Part shown: piece after piece, positions 1 through 11,464 of the stretch
How the letters are laid out: each line of letters begins with the position of its first letter
How positions within the stretch are numbered: the stretch's first letter is position 1
Program-made: the position numbers and the translations under genes
The notes under the pieces: generated by a model
Database searches by the model: none
What the model saw: only the letters and a program-made list of their open reading frames with translations
Told to the model about the DNA's origin: nothing
Source of the DNA: Balaenoptera acutorostrata
Taxonomy: Eukaryota; Chordata; Mammalia; Artiodactyla; Balaenopteridae
Length of the DNA stretch: 64,000 nt
Reading direction: 5' to 3'
Assembly (NCBI RefSeq): GCF_949987535.1
Contig: NC_080070.1
Location: forward strand, 10,536,016 to 10,600,015

Positions 1-695
1 GTAAAAAGTAGAACTACCATATGACCCAGCAATCCCACTACTGGGCATATACCCTGAGAAAACCATAATTCAAAGAGTCATGTACCACAATGTTCATTGC
101 AGCTGTATTTACAATAGCCAGGACATGGAAGCAACCTAAGTGTCCATCGACAGATGAATGGATAAAGAAGATGTGGCACATATATACAATGGAATATTAC
201 TCAGCCATAAAAAAAATGAAATTGAGTTATTTGTAGTGAGGTGGATGGACCTAGAGTCTTTCATACAGAGTGATGTAAGTCAGAAAGAGAAAAACAAATA
301 CCATATGCTAACACATATATATGGAATCTAAAAAAAAAAAAAAAGGTTCTGTAGGACCTAGGGACAGGACAGGAATGAAGACGCAGATGTAGAGAATGGA
401 CTTGAGGACACAGTGAGGGGAGGGGTAAGGTGGGATGAAGTGAAAGAGTGGCATCGACATATATACACTACCAAATGTAAAATAGATAGCTAGTGAGAAG
501 CAGCTGCATTGTACAGGAAGATTACTTCGGTGCTTGTGACCACCTAGAGGGGTGGGATAGGACGATGGGAGGGAGATGCAAGAGGGAGGAGATATGGGGA
601 TATATGTATATGCATAGCTGATTCACTTTGTTATCAAGCAGAAACTAACACACCACTGTAAAGCAATTATACACCAATAAAGATGTTAAAAAAAT
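1..695 (+). mobile_element. LINE-1 3' end (ORF2 C-terminus plus 3' UTR)
   Basis: The left window edge cuts this L1. The first ~230 bases encode the very end of ORF2 (the stretch about PYDPAIPLLG and the 'cagatgaatggataaagaag' block), with stop codons in the frame. A 3' UTR follows and ends in 'caccaataaagatgttaaaa' and an A-rich tail. The antisense copy at 26707-27299 carries the same 3' end, which suggests a relatively recent cetartiodactyl L1 subfamily. The left target duplication lies outside the window. Not a functional gene. Confidence 0.93.
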
Positions 696-1895
696 AATGG
701 GTACAAAAATCAATCATTACATTTTTCTTTAAAGCATGTTTATTGACTCTGTCTTCAGAAATCTAATATTCCAGCTCCTTTTTCCAACCTAGGAGTGTGT
801 ATCTTTCCATGTCCAGCAGGGAAAGATTATACACATATCAGTAGTCCAAAAATAAAATGGTATATATAGGATTGATTCTCTACAGTGGATATGAGATAGA
901 GTGGAAACTCTATCTTCTCCTACAATTACTATCATGTGCCTTTCTCTCTTCAGTTCCCTTAGTCATCCATTTTACTCCCCTGACTTTCCTCTGTGTCCTA
1001 CTAAATATTCTGTTTTATTACTCTTTTCTTTCCTCTGTGGAACATTACTAGTGCTCTAAGGAGAAGATTTTCACATAACCTAAGGAAATCTCTGCCTTTA
1101 TTCCCTTTGTACCCATGAACCTTGAAGACACCTTGACTTCTCTCTGACTGATATCTTCTGTGAAAGGTTCAACCTCTGCCACTCTTTACACTCAGTGGAG
1201 GGAGATAATCTCCAATAATATTTGCTGCTCAGAACACATTCAAAAATGATACAAACATTTGATCCATATTTTTCTCCACTCTCTATTAACTGGGGAAGTT
1301 TTCAGAATCCTTGTTATCAGTGCATTTTACAGTTCTGCCTCACAATTCATTACCTTCTGCAACACTGCAGACATTTATTTTCATTGTTGAACAAGAGTTC
1401 ACCAGCCTGGCATATATGAACCATGACACAATACCATGCTCCCAGAGTTTGGATATACTGTTTTAAATTAGCTGTAACTCCCAAAGTTTTTTAAAGACAT
1501 TTTTTTCTTGTGGAAATTATCACTCAACTTCTAATATCTTAGAGTTTTTTCTCAGATATCTTTGTTTCTGTGACCAAGATTAAGGGAGAAATTTTCCAGC
1601 TGAAGTTTGTCATCCATTTCGAGTTTGTATTCTTACAATTCTCCATGTCCTGATACTAGAGAGAAATTCATCCTTCAGAGAGATCCCACACATTACTTAT
1701 AAGGAAAATATGTAACTAATCAACATAGATTTCTAAAAATATCTCCCTAATAAATAAGATCCTTGGGATTGGGGTGTGGGGCAATATATATAAAGTATGT
1801 TTTTAATATTCAAAGTAATATCCAGACTAAGATGGGTAAGCATACTTTTCCCTATTTCTTCTAAGTTCAGCAAAAAGCTTGGACAACACTTATAA
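696..1895. other. Unassigned AT-rich stretch
   Basis: No recognisable gene or repeat. Short open frames (64 and 65 codons at 857-1051 and 1222-1419) have low-complexity composition and no recognisable domain, so I treat them as chance. Confidence 0.5.
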
Positions 1896-1899
1896 AACA

Positions 1900-2730
1900 A
1901 ATAAAAGAAAATTCTGAATAGTGGAGAGAAAAAGGTACACTGCCCAGGGACTTCAACCCCTGAAGAACAACACACCAGTGAGTTTGTTGGGTTTTCTTTT
2001 TCCCCCTCACGTATCCCAGACTGGGTGCTAGAGACATCAGCAACCCAGAAATGTCAATGGACCACATAAGAGAGGCCCAAAGAAAGTCTTTTGTTTCTAG
2101 ACGAAGGATGAGGAGAGAAGGGCAACCTAGAAAGACGACAACAACAACAAACTTTTAGACAATAAAACTCTGCCCCAGCAAACACCATGGAAAAAACTGC
2201 AGTCCCAGCAACAACCCTGTCATCAAAGGACAAGTAGGGACACTGGGCATATAGTCTTGCCTGGCTATGGTAAGGTGCCCCTCTTCCCTCCTCCCTGCTG
2301 GGGTGGCATCAGCAAAGACTGAGTGAGGTGCTGAGAATTTCATCCTTCTTCAGCAGTAATGACCACCCACCCCCTTCCATGGCTTCAGTGTGGGTCATGC
2401 AGGGATTCTGTACTTTCACCCCATCTAGCAGTAACAAGGCATATCTAGACTCCCTGCTAGAGTCAGAAGAGCTAGATTAGAAGCTGGAACTCTCATCACC
2501 ATCCAGTGGTAGCAAGCCATGCTCTGCCACCATGTCGTTAGTAGAGGCTACACAGGGAGCAAGAACAAGGTTCTGTCCTCCTGCCACCCAGGTGGGATTA
2601 GCAGAAGACTCTCAGAGAATCTGAAATCCCATCTCTGCTCAGTGGTGACAAGGCACCCACCATCCACCTTGGGATGCCAAGGGAGACCAAGTGGAAAACC
2701 AGTCTCTTAGCAAAATGCTTGTGATGGGAG
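1900..2730 (+). mobile_element. Old L1M-type 5' UTR region
   Basis: This stretch is GC-richer than its surroundings. It contains a loosely repeated module of the form 'cagtggtaacaaggc...' (around 2390-2450, 2500-2530, 2640-2660), plus 'ccccagcaaacaccatgga' near 2173. I recognise this as the 5' untranslated region of an old mammalian L1 subfamily. No ORF1 or ORF2 follows, so it is an isolated 5' fragment. The short ORFs across it are shadows. Confidence 0.6.
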
Positions 2731-2734
2731 TTCA

Positions 2735-3383
2735 TTCTGGTTTAATGTTTATTCAATAATAAAATTGTTTTCTTTCTCTTCTACCCTTGTGGAGAGGTTT
2801 TTTGGATTGGGGGGAGATTTTGTTTTACATTATAGTTCCCCAACAGTCTGTAGAAGAAATATACTTTCCCAAGTTTCTACCGACAACTGATTTCACTAGA
2901 GAAAAAAGGAAAAAAGAGAGACATATCTCCTGTGCCCTAAGTATCACATAGCTTTTTTGCAGCTAAATGCAGTAATTGTCCTCTATTAACCAAGTATGTA
3001 GCAGGAGTAAAGGACAGGAGTGCTTTGGGGATGTCCATTATTATGGAAAATATATCATTCATGGAAATAAATTTCTAGTTTGTTTAGAAGATTCTAGTTA
3101 AGTGACCAGATAGAAGTACAGTAAATATTTGTAGAGAAAAAGAATGAATTATTGATGATTCTATTTTATTTTTCTATTTTATTTCCTATATCTTTACCCT
3201 ACACATGGACTCTCGTCTCATATATTTAACCTTGCAATAATTTGTTGACTGCTCATCAGTCTTCACTCAGGTCTTAACTTTTCACTCTTCCTGCATTTAA
3301 TCCTTCTACAGTAACAATCTTGCAGGTCATTGTATTTCCAGCACATGCCCATTACTCTACTGCCTCCAACTAAACATAACTGG
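2735..3383. other. Unassigned stretch
   Basis: AT-rich with homopolymer runs near 2780-2830. No repeat family or coding signal that I recognise. Confidence 0.45.
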
Positions 3384-3790
3384 TGTGGAAATGAAGACCA
3401 CCCAAATGAAAACAGGCAACAGCTATTTATTCAGAGTTCCTGTAGCAACAGAGTCAACCACCATCATCACTTGGGTTTAACAGAGACACAAAGGCAGGCA
3501 GAAGAATGGGAAAGATTTATAGCAGAAAAAAAGGAAGACTTCAGGTATGCCCTAATTGGAAGTTGTTGGCATTAGGAATGCTGGGAGCAGGTTAACTAGA
3601 AGCAGGGCATCCTATGTGATTGGTTAGGGGATCACATTTGGCCTTCCTTGGTTGGCCCTAAGGGATACACATAATGCTCCAAAGGTTGTGGTTTGGCTTC
3701 TGGAGCTGGTTGCTGTACATTATGGGTCAGAATTCTATCTTAAGAGTCTGGCCATTATCTATTTGTATATTCCATCTCTGGCCATGCCTG
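3384..3790 (-). mobile_element. Probable solo ERV LTR, antisense
   Basis: Read on the minus strand this has LTR architecture in the right order: a CCAAT-like box (aaccaatcaca, near 3625), a TATA-like box (ctataaatc, near 3520), a polyadenylation signal (gaataaat, near 3432) and a CA terminus at 3384. The far (5') boundary near 3770-3790 is uncertain and I found no convincing target duplication. The 81-codon ORF at 3330-3575 crosses its edge and is spurious. It could instead be an unrelated AT-rich promoter-like sequence. Confidence 0.5.
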
Positions 3791-3909
3791 AGCCCATTTT
3801 TCCTTTCCAGAATTAATTCAATAAATATCCTCTGTGGTTAGATCGGTGTTTCCATTAATCTGCAACCGTCCCAGGTCCAAACGTTACTTTGTTTTAGCTA
3901 TTCCCTTTT

Positions 3910-4175
3910 TCCATAATGCTTTCCACCATCCTCCATGATTATCCAACTTCTATCTAATTCTTAGAGACCATCTCAAGAAGCATCAATGTCCTAAGACTCT
4001 CCCCTTCACCTATCATCCATTAAATACAAAAGTCTCTCTTCTCTAAGCTCCTACAGTTCTGAATACTTATTAAACTCTCATTGCTCCACATGGCACAAAA
4101 TCCTGCCTCGTTAGACATTTCTTTTTTTTTTTTTTTTCTGGTCTATTTGAGGGCAGGATTCAAGTCTGAAATTTC
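3910..4175 (+). repeat. L2-like LINE fragment with poly-T insertion
   Basis: Diverged sequence resembling the L2 3' region ('...ttattaaactctcattgctcc...ggtctatttgagggcaggattc'). It is interrupted by a T run at about 4121-4137. Orientation is inferred from the 'gagggcagg' motif close to the L2 3' end. Confidence 0.45.
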
Positions 4176-4194
4176 CTGTTTTTGTGACATCATA

Positions 4195-4325
4195 GATAGA
4201 TAGAAAGAGTTTCAATCAACAAGATCACATTTGGAATCACAGCTCTGTCCCTCATTATTTCTGCAAACTTATACACTGAACCTCATTTTCCTAATGTATA
4301 AAAGTGGGAAATACAAATGAAATCT
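4195..4325 (-). repeat. MIR SINE fragment
   Basis: Contains the antisense MIR core signature 'cctcattttcctaatgtataaaagtggg', split by substitutions. Too old for target duplications. Confidence 0.5.
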
Positions 4326-5930
4326 GGCTAGGTGGTGAGAATTTAAAAAGAAAATACATGTTAATGTTTCTGTCAACAAAGAATCATTTTTACTTTCCTT
4401 TGATATTCACCTCATTATGTAATGTTAAAATAATACTTGTAGCAGTCAGAGAAGCCCAAACTTCATTAGCTCAGATTTCATCCTTGGGTTCCTGGACATC
4501 TGAGATAATAATTGGCATTTTATTTGGCTTTCTCAGTTAAGTAAATATCTGATATAGATCAAATGTAGAGAAAATTTTACTTTGTTGAAGAAATTGTTCT
4601 TTAATTGTTAGAACTAATTACAGTTTGAAACAACTTTGGTTTTTATAACCACTGATGCAAATGCAAGTGTCTTTTTAAAATTTCTTGAAAGAAAGGAGAT
4701 TAAGAGAAATCCAAGGGATTTATTTCTAGGAAAAACACTGCATTCCATTCAGAACACTTTTTAAATGTTCTTCAAAATTCCAGTTGTAGACTTACTGTGA
4801 GAATGAATTTACCTCCAAAGAAAATCTAACTTTAAATATAATAGAAACAGAGAACCTAGTCTCAATAAGACAACATATAAGAAAACTGTCATTTACTGAA
4901 GCTATGACAAGATTCCTGCATTCTTTTTATATCAGTTCTAACTTCACAATGTAGGGTTCTTAAGTTTTAGTGTCAGTGAGAAATACCATTTTGAAAGCTT
5001 GAAAACTGGCTTCCTTTTCTCAAATGAAGAAGACTCGAAGTTTTTACATATTTTGAAGTAGCTTATCTGATTTGCATTCCCAACCACTCAGTGGTTGCAT
5101 CTGAACATAAAACAACAATATTCTCTATGAAACAGTGACAAAGCTTACTGTCACAAAAACAGCACGATGCTTATAAGCAGTCTAAACTACTAGAAAAAAA
5201 TATTCTCCTGATCTTTTTGGAGTAAAAACAGGGTGAAAACTAATTTTTTTTTTTTGTTTCTGTGTTTTAACTGCACGTGTTGGGTAAGTACAAAATACAT
5301 TTTACTATTTTCAGAGAACTATAATATCATTAATTTTATTAACATTATTAATTTCTCTTCCAGGTTATCACACAATATTCTGTCTTTCTCCAACTTAAAA
5401 AGAATCTGAACATTAAACATATATTACTATACATCAGAGTAAGTGATAGTAATTTATTAATATGTTTCTTGGGATAAGAAAACTTTTGAAATGCTTCTAA
5501 GACTTTAAATGAAAGAGAAAACTTGTTATAGTACTTGGCACAGATGGTATTATTTATAGTACATTCCCAACTCAATCTAAATATGGAATCTTGTAAACAT
5601 TTTAGCTAGATTTATTTTTCAGATTTGGGAAGTTAGTAAGGAGAAAAGCCAAGTACATGATGATTCTTTTTTTCTATAGTATGCACACTTCTCTATTTTC
5701 TTTATAACTACAGTGTGCATATAGTTATCTTTTTATCTGATATGCAAACAGGGATTTACACAACAGTAACCACTGTAAAAAATTAATAAACTTTTGAAAT
5801 CCCCAAACTTAATTTCCTTAAAACTGGATTGGATTACAATAATTCAACAATTTCCAGAACTGAGTGGAATATTTATTTCAGTTGGTATCTTCAAGCTTTT
5901 CAATATTATCAGGGGTTTAACATTGCCTCT
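4326..5930. other. Unassigned AT-rich stretch
   Basis: No recognisable repeats or genes. The 78- and 75-codon frames (4304-4540 plus, 5348-5575 minus) lack any domain or splice context I can support. Confidence 0.45.
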
Positions 5931-5983
5931 CTGAAAAACAAGATTTTAAGATTAACTGAAGCAAAAGATTAAAGAGAGATAAA

Positions 5984-7010
5984 ATGGCTTCCAAAAACTC
6001 GGGCTCTTCTTCCTTTGCTTCTTTGCCTCAGGCTCTACCTCCACCGCCATCTTCTTCCTTCCCTTCTATGCCTCCTACATCTCCACTATACCCTCAACTC
6101 CTCCCATACTAATTCTCTTACCAAACTTCCCCTCGTCCCTGAAACTCTCTCCACTCCCTTTTCCTCTGAACTTGTCAGAACTTGTCCCTTTAAAATTAAG
6201 ACTTCTGAGGATCCAGAAGCTAAATGCTTAATTTCTTACACTCATGGGCTGAAGCTCAACTGTGAGCCATAGTCAAAGATTTTCCCAAAGTAACTGAAGA
6301 TCCTCACAGATTTTCTGAGGAATTTAAAACAGACATTCAACCTGACCAACCTGGTTTCTCTGACTCATATCAGCTAGTTCTAATGCTTATTGGTGAAGGG
6401 CAGGCCCAGCACTGCATAAAACTGCTCATTGGAAAAGTTCTGAAAGGTCTCTAGAATTACAAACAGGAGACCAGCCCACTAGCTTCTTACATGATCAGGC
6501 TCAGGGAATTGCTAGGCAAAGTCATCAAGCAATTCCTAGAGCTTTTCCAAAGCCTGTTGATTGGAATAAAATTTAGGCTTGCACACAAAAATCTGATGAA
6601 CATGTTCATGAATATCGCAATCAACTTCAGATTGTTTTTAAAGAAAATTCTGGTCTTCCTTCAGAGGCTGATTCTACCTGAGTAGCTTTTAACTCTATAT
6701 TTATTAATAGGCTGAACTAGGACCTTTCCCTTCTAGTAAGAAGGATCAAAATGGAATGAAAAACTGTGTCCACTCTAGGTTTAGTTAATCTGGCAAAGCA
6801 ATTCTCTCACAGTCTAGATGAGTCACTTCAAAGGAACACCACCACAATTCCTAATCTTCAATTCCAGTAAATGAAGGCTCCTAAATGAAACCAAAACCCT
6901 CCTAGTTTTTGAAAAAGAGAGCACTTGAGGCTCTTGCAGCCCTCTAACCAGCCTTTTCAATGTCCTCCCAATTCTCAGTGACGGGGCTCTAAGAAAGTAC
7001 AGGGGATCTT
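5984..7010 (+). pseudogene. Endogenous gammaretrovirus-like gag remnant
   Basis: An ATG at 5984 opens a serine/proline-rich matrix-like start that stops after 42 codons at 6110. Further gag-like sequence continues in shifted frames. The stretch around 6500-6800 resembles the capsid region of class I (gammaretrovirus-related) ERVs, and protease and integrase remnants follow in the expected order. Multiple stops and frame changes make it non-functional. No 5' LTR or primer-binding site was recognised upstream, so the left edge (about 5930) is approximate. Subfamily not named. Confidence 0.7.
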
Positions 7011-7044
7011 CCCAATCCTCCCTCTTAATCAGCTTGGAGAAACA

Positions 7045-7335
7045 TCTCTCCAGGTGAGGGGTGAACCTCTTCCAATCCTAACCGACATAAGAGTCACACT
7101 CTTGTTGCTCAACCACACTACTATAAAACAGCCCCTGTCTTGGAGTACTAAAATAGTTCAAACAGTGGGACTCTCTAATGAACTTCAAGAGGTTCCTATC
7201 TCTCATCCTATTCCCTTTTTTCTAGGCCCTTTGAGAGATACACATCCTTTTCTCCTTAGTCTCTCTGCCAGTGCCCATTTATTGGGCTGAGACTTCAAGT
7301 ATGATGCCAAAATTCGTTCCTCCCCAAAAGGGGAA
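7045..7335 (+). pseudogene. Retroviral aspartic protease remnant
   Basis: The open frame 7054-7290 reads as a retroviral protease from just before the active site to the conserved HLLG element near its C-terminus. Where the family has Asp-Thr/Ser-Gly, the sequence reads Asp-Ile-Arg, so the catalytic triad is lost. Flap and C-terminal regions are recognisable and end in a stop at about 7288. It lies directly downstream of the gag remnant, as expected. No reverse transcriptase core follows. Confidence 0.7.
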
Positions 7336-7640
7336 ATAATTCTAGAATTTGACAGTAGTCATCAAAGTAACCCATCTTTACATTAAATGACCCTTTGGCA
7401 TCTTTGATTTGTTCCATCTCTGATGGTACTAGAACAAAATCTGGAAACACTGATTATTTGTCCATATTGAATCAGCCACCATTTTCCTATGGGCAGAGCT
7501 CTGGTTTGGACCAAATGACAACCCAGTTTTCCTGGAGACTCTAACAACATTTCCACTCCTCACCACTGTACATGCATTAAACCACTGGTGTGCTGGCAAA
7601 CTGATACACACTCACAAAAAGAGAAAAAGGAAAAAAATAC
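7336..7640 (+). pseudogene. ERV internal sequence, possible start of pol
   Basis: Continues from the protease remnant and ends at an (AT)n tract. I see no YxDD or other RT core motif. It may be the degraded protease/RT linker. Minus-strand ORFs here (7429-7611, 7560-7745) are shadows, the second mostly made of the AT repeat. Confidence 0.4.

Positions 7641-7646
<6 letters not shown>

Positions 7647-7700
<54 letters not shown>
7647..7700. repeat. (AT)27 microsatellite
   Basis: Perfect AT dinucleotide run inside the provirus, at the point where protease/early pol sequence gives way to sequence leading into integrase. Confidence 0.98.
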
Positions 7701-7707
<7 letters not shown>

Positions 7708-7849
7708 AGGAAGAGAGCAACCAAATCAATAATCAAATCTACCAATGATAATAAACTCTAAATACTAAACTAAGATAAACACTTGTCCCAAGTACAATCC
7801 AGAGAAGCCTATTTTGCTCCCAGGCATTTTAAACTACCTAATGGACCAT

Positions 7850-8575
7850 TCAAGGCCTGGCTCGGATTTCACACAACTGTGGATTTCACACAACTTCCTT
7901 CATCTAATGAATATAAATACGTTTTAGTCATGGTTTTCACACTGGACTAAAGCTTTCCCTCGCAGCCAGGCTACTGTCTTTCCTGTGGCTCAAGTCTTTT
8001 TGGAAAATGTTATCCCTGCCTGGGGAAATCCTCTCAAACTTCACAGTGATCGAGGAACCCATTTTACTGGCCAGGTGCTTCTACAGCCAAAATTTGAAGA
8101 GGCCCTCCAAAATACCTTGGTCCCACCCCTCTGGGAACTCATAAGCTCTCATTCTTTGAGATAGTCACAGGACACACAATGTACTTGGTTTCTGCTTTTC
8201 ATCCACAACTGATAAAAGGAGAGATAATCCAATATTGCAAAGGCCTAATTGCTGTTATTAAAAATAACCATGTTCCAGTAGAGCAATCATTTTCCAGTAC
8301 ACCCTTGGGTGATGAAGACCTTAAGCATCACACCTTGCAACCTGGAGATTTTGTCTATTGGAGAAGACACCTCAAGATGAACTCTCTTCAGCTGTGCTGG
8401 AAAGGCTCTTATCAGGTACTGCTAACCAACCCTCATGCTGCCAAACTCCAAGGAATAGACTCTTGGATTCATGGCACACACCTAAAGAAAGCACTGAACC
8501 CTGGCTGGACCTACACATCATCTGAAAGTAAAGATTTCCCAGAATCAAAGCAGGTAACAGCTTTCCCAAGATAGC
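7850..8575 (+). pseudogene. Retroviral integrase core and C-terminal remnant
   Basis: The stretch around 7900-8060 resembles the integrase catalytic core, including the segment ending in a Ser-Asp-Arg-Gly-like turn; frame changes are present. The 131-codon open frame 8179-8574 covers the distal core and the C-terminal DNA-binding domain, including QPGDFVYWRRH and a WKGSYQV segment corresponding to the gammaretroviral GPY/F-type domain with a substitution. RNase H and the zinc-binding N-terminus of integrase were not found, so pol carries a large deletion. No function expected. Confidence 0.75.
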
Positions 8576-8888
8576 TGCACCAGGCCTGTTGGCAGTTTGT
8601 TGCCAAACCTTTGATGATGACATAACACTTCAGATGATCCCCAGTGTTTATGATCTTAATAACATATGGACTTTAGATTAAAAGTGCCTGAGAATTTGCC
8701 CTCCCACGCCTCCTTCTTACTTGAATGTGACCTTAATAGGTTTCTAGTCTGTGCACTTTCCCTCTGAAGTGAAACATTACACCCAGGAAAGGTCTTTCCT
8801 AACATTGAGGGACAAAAACAAAAAACAAAAAACACTGAAACTAGAAAACTTGACTCTTGATTAGCAATGCTTTCAGGGAAAGATCGTG
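8576..8888 (+). other. ERV sequence between integrase and PPT; env not recognised
   Basis: About 310 bases lie between the last integrase codons and the polypurine tract. A full env would need well over 1.5 kb, so env is deleted or reduced to an unrecognisable stub. Confidence 0.55.
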
Positions 8889-8903
8889 GCAAAAGGGGAA
8901 AAT
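8889..8903 (+). promoter_or_regulatory. Retroviral polypurine tract
   Basis: The purine run 'gcaaaaggggaaaatt' sits immediately before the TG that starts the LTR. This is the plus-strand primer site of retroviral reverse transcription and fixes the 5' boundary of the 3' LTR. Confidence 0.75.
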
Positions 8904-9241
8904 TGTAAAAAAGTAAAAAATAGAAACCTCAATTAAATCGAGTTGAGAGACCAGAAGGCGGAGTACTTGTGCTCAGAGCAGAGCCCAACAGCAAGAAGAA
9001 GGACTATTCTTCCTTCCTAGCAAGGGGTCAGCCAATGAAAAGCCAGGGACTCTTTGTTTACTGCAAACCTCCAACTTCCTTTTCCTCTCTCTAAAAGCAT
9101 TCTCCCCTTGCCATGTGAGGACTTGCACCTGGTTCATCATGGTTGCAGACCCCAAATTGCAATTTTCTGCTGATCGTGAATAAACCCATCTTTGCTAGAG
9201 AAACATCTGCCAGTCTACTTGTTCCAGATCAATACCATCAA
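8904..9241 (+). mobile_element. 3' LTR of the ERV
   Basis: Starts with TG directly after the polypurine tract and probably ends at a CA near 9241 (about 338 bases). It contains an AATAAA polyadenylation signal at about 9179 and a pyrimidine-rich stretch upstream. No matching 5' LTR copy was seen upstream of gag, so the locus is 5'-truncated or rearranged. The 60-codon minus ORF across it is a shadow. Confidence 0.7.
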
Positions 9242-9294
9242 CATCACGCATGATGAAAAACAGGTGCATCATTCCGAAGGATCATTTATATCAT

Positions 9295-9810
9295 TGTCAG
9301 AGAGGGAGAAATTTCCCCTTCTACCTCTCTTGAATTCTTGCAGCTAGACTAATAATAGAATTGACACAGGATAAATTAACAGGAGAAAAAGAAACACATT
9401 TTAATCATGCGTATGGTCTCATAGAAATGGCCAAAGCAGGCAGCTTCTATACTTTTTAGGCAAAGAAATAATACATTGGTGAGGAATTGACAAAACAAAA
9501 AAAACTTAGGTTTTTGGTGTCAAATTAGTGAACAATCTAAACAGGGTTTGGGTTTGGGATAGTAAATTAAAGAAGTAATAAGGTTTGTTTATACAAGCTT
9601 ACTCCAAATTCCATATCTTTGATGATAAGGGTGTTCTTCTAACTCCAGATGCAGGGAGTATACCTTTCACGTGAGAGATTTATTTTCTGCCTTCAGGGAG
9701 ACAGGAAGGAGGGTCAGAGTGTCCCTCTTGTGTTGGCCATTTCTTAAGTAACTTTAATTCAATATATGCCATTGAGGCACATTTGGAGCAGCCTACCCTG
9801 GACCCCAACA
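9295..9810 (-). mobile_element. Solo LTR (class I ERV type), antisense, 4-bp TSD
   Basis: On the minus strand it starts TGTTGGGG and ends CTGACA. It is flanked by an exact 'tcat' duplication (9291-9294 and 9811-9814), the duplication size typical of gammaretrovirus-like integrases. An ATTAAA-type polyadenylation signal and a T-rich R/U5-like segment lie near its 3' end. It begins about 50 bases after the preceding proviral LTR but in opposite orientation, so it is a separate insertion. Confidence 0.7.
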
Positions 9811-9831
9811 TCATGTTATTATTAGGTCCAG

Positions 9832-10258
9832 AATAATGTTCTCCCAAAGATGTTCACCTCCTAATCCCTGGAACCTGTGAATATGTACCTTAAATTTAAA
9901 ATAACTTTGCAGATATGATTAAATTAATCATCTTGAGATAAAGGGATTATCCTGGATTATACAAATGAGCCCAATATAATTATAAGCACTCTTACAGGAG
10001 AAAGGCAGAAGGTCAGAGAGGACAGAAGATGTTATTCTGTTGGCTTTGAAGATGGAAGAAGAGGTCACAAGCCAAAGAATATGTGTGGCCTCTAGAAGCT
10101 GAAAAAGACAAAGAAATGGATTCTCTCATGAAGCCTCTAGAAGGAATGCAGCCCTTCCAGCACCTTGATTTTAGGCATTTGACCTCTAAAACTATAAGAT
10201 AAAAATATGTTTTAAGTTTGTGGTAATTTGTTACAGTCATAAAATGAAACTAATAGAG
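9832..10258 (+). mobile_element. MaLR (MLT1-like) LTR
   Basis: Carries the characteristic blocks of the family in order: 'cctaatccctggaacctgtg', 'gatatgattaaattaatcat', 'ttatcctggattat', 'cctctagaagctg', and the 3' end 'tggtaatttgttacag'. Considerable divergence indicates an old eutherian insertion. The 75-codon minus ORF is a shadow. Confidence 0.8.
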
Positions 10259-10339
10259 TAATTTAAAATTTTGTAATTTGATTATTTTTATTGTTTTGTT
10301 TCTATAATTTATGAATAGAAAATTATTTTGGAATGCATG

Positions 10340-10847
10340 TGTAAGCAGCCCCTAAAAGCTAACAGATAATAGATTTTACCAAGCTGTATTTTAACTTAAA
10401 CTTTACACCAGGTTCTCCCATGCTTCACTAACCTCCAGCCCTAGTATACCTTTCAAGTCTTTTGATCACACAATGCCTTGCCTAATATCTTGATTCTTTT
10501 CTTAAATTAAGGCAGTAGTTAACCGATCTTTTCCCCAGCTTCCCCTTCAGTAATCCTGTGAGCAAACTACGTGAACAAGATAGCATCTAGAGGAAGACCA
10601 TGGGTCAGCAAGTCGGCACACAGTGAAAGATGATGAAGAATCTGACCCCCACCTTAATGTTTAACTGAGATTATTTCCCCTTTTTCCCTTTAAAAACTTT
10701 TGTGGCCAAGCAGACTCTTTGGAGTTGGTTCTTAGACATTAGTCTGCTTTCTCCCCAGGTTGCTAGCCTCCTGAATGACGAGCAACACCTGTCTTTCAAT
10801 TATCAGCTTTCAAGTGGTGAGTAGCTGAACCTGAGTTTGGTAACACA
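10340..10847 (+). mobile_element. Probable solo ERV LTR
   Basis: LTR-like: TG start, TTTAAAA box near 10690, a CT-rich 'ctgctttctccccaggttgc' block, and a terminal '...gtttggtaaca'. The polyadenylation signal is degenerate ('ctgaatgacgag'). No target duplication could be confirmed and the family is not named. Confidence 0.5.
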
Positions 10848-11018
10848 GGTCTTTTCCAAATGTATGCTTTTAAAAGACTAAATATTGAAAAATCTCCTTT
10901 GGCAAATATTAGCAAAATATTGGCTATTTATTCACTTATTCATTGGTAAACTAAGGGATTAAAATGTTTTTTAATATCTTTACTTTTTTCTTTTAACTCA
11001 GAATTTATATTAACAATT

Positions 11019-11147
11019 TTCACTTTTTTTTTTTTTTTGGCCTTGCAGGGTGTCTTGAAGCATCTTAGTTCCCCAACCAGGGATTGAACCTGGGCCATGG
11101 CAATGAAAGCTCTGAGTCCTAACCAATGGACCACAAGGGAACTCCCA
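11019..11147 (-). mobile_element. tRNA-derived SINE (short CHR-type), antisense
   Basis: A 15-T tract (11024-11038, the antisense A tail) precedes about 110 bases of tRNA-derived SINE body ending 'ggaccacaagggaactccc'. It is flanked by a perfect 12-bp duplication 'atattaacaatt' (11007-11018 and 11148-11159). The related 42323 and 46674 copies are longer. The 64-codon minus ORF over it is a SINE artefact. Confidence 0.85.
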
Positions 11148-11159
11148 ATATTAACAATT

Positions 11160-11464
11160 ATTTTTAAATGCCATGAAATTATAGCACAATGCCCAGTAGT
11201 ATAGGTTCATAGGCAAGAGTGTGTTGTGCTCTGGAATATAGGCCTAGATTGAGCCTTTACCTAAATACTAGAGTGACACATTAAGCAACAATATCCTTTA
11301 ATCCCTAATATCTCCATTCATATTAACGTAAGGATAACCATCCCTAGGATGAATTAAGGATTACATTAAATAAAACATATAAAGTGTTTTAAAAGGTGCT
11401 TGCCATATAGTAAGAGCTCAATAAGTTACAAGGACAATAATGCTGATGAAGAGGTAAAAACCAG
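11160..11464. other. Unassigned short stretch
   Basis: About 300 AT-rich bases between the SINE and the next LTR. 'gctcaataagtta' near 11416 hints at an L2/MIR relic but is too short to call. Confidence 0.4.

Noticed and set aside
7560..7745. 61-codon minus ORF rich in Ile/Tyr
   Set aside because: Encoded by the (AT)n microsatellite.
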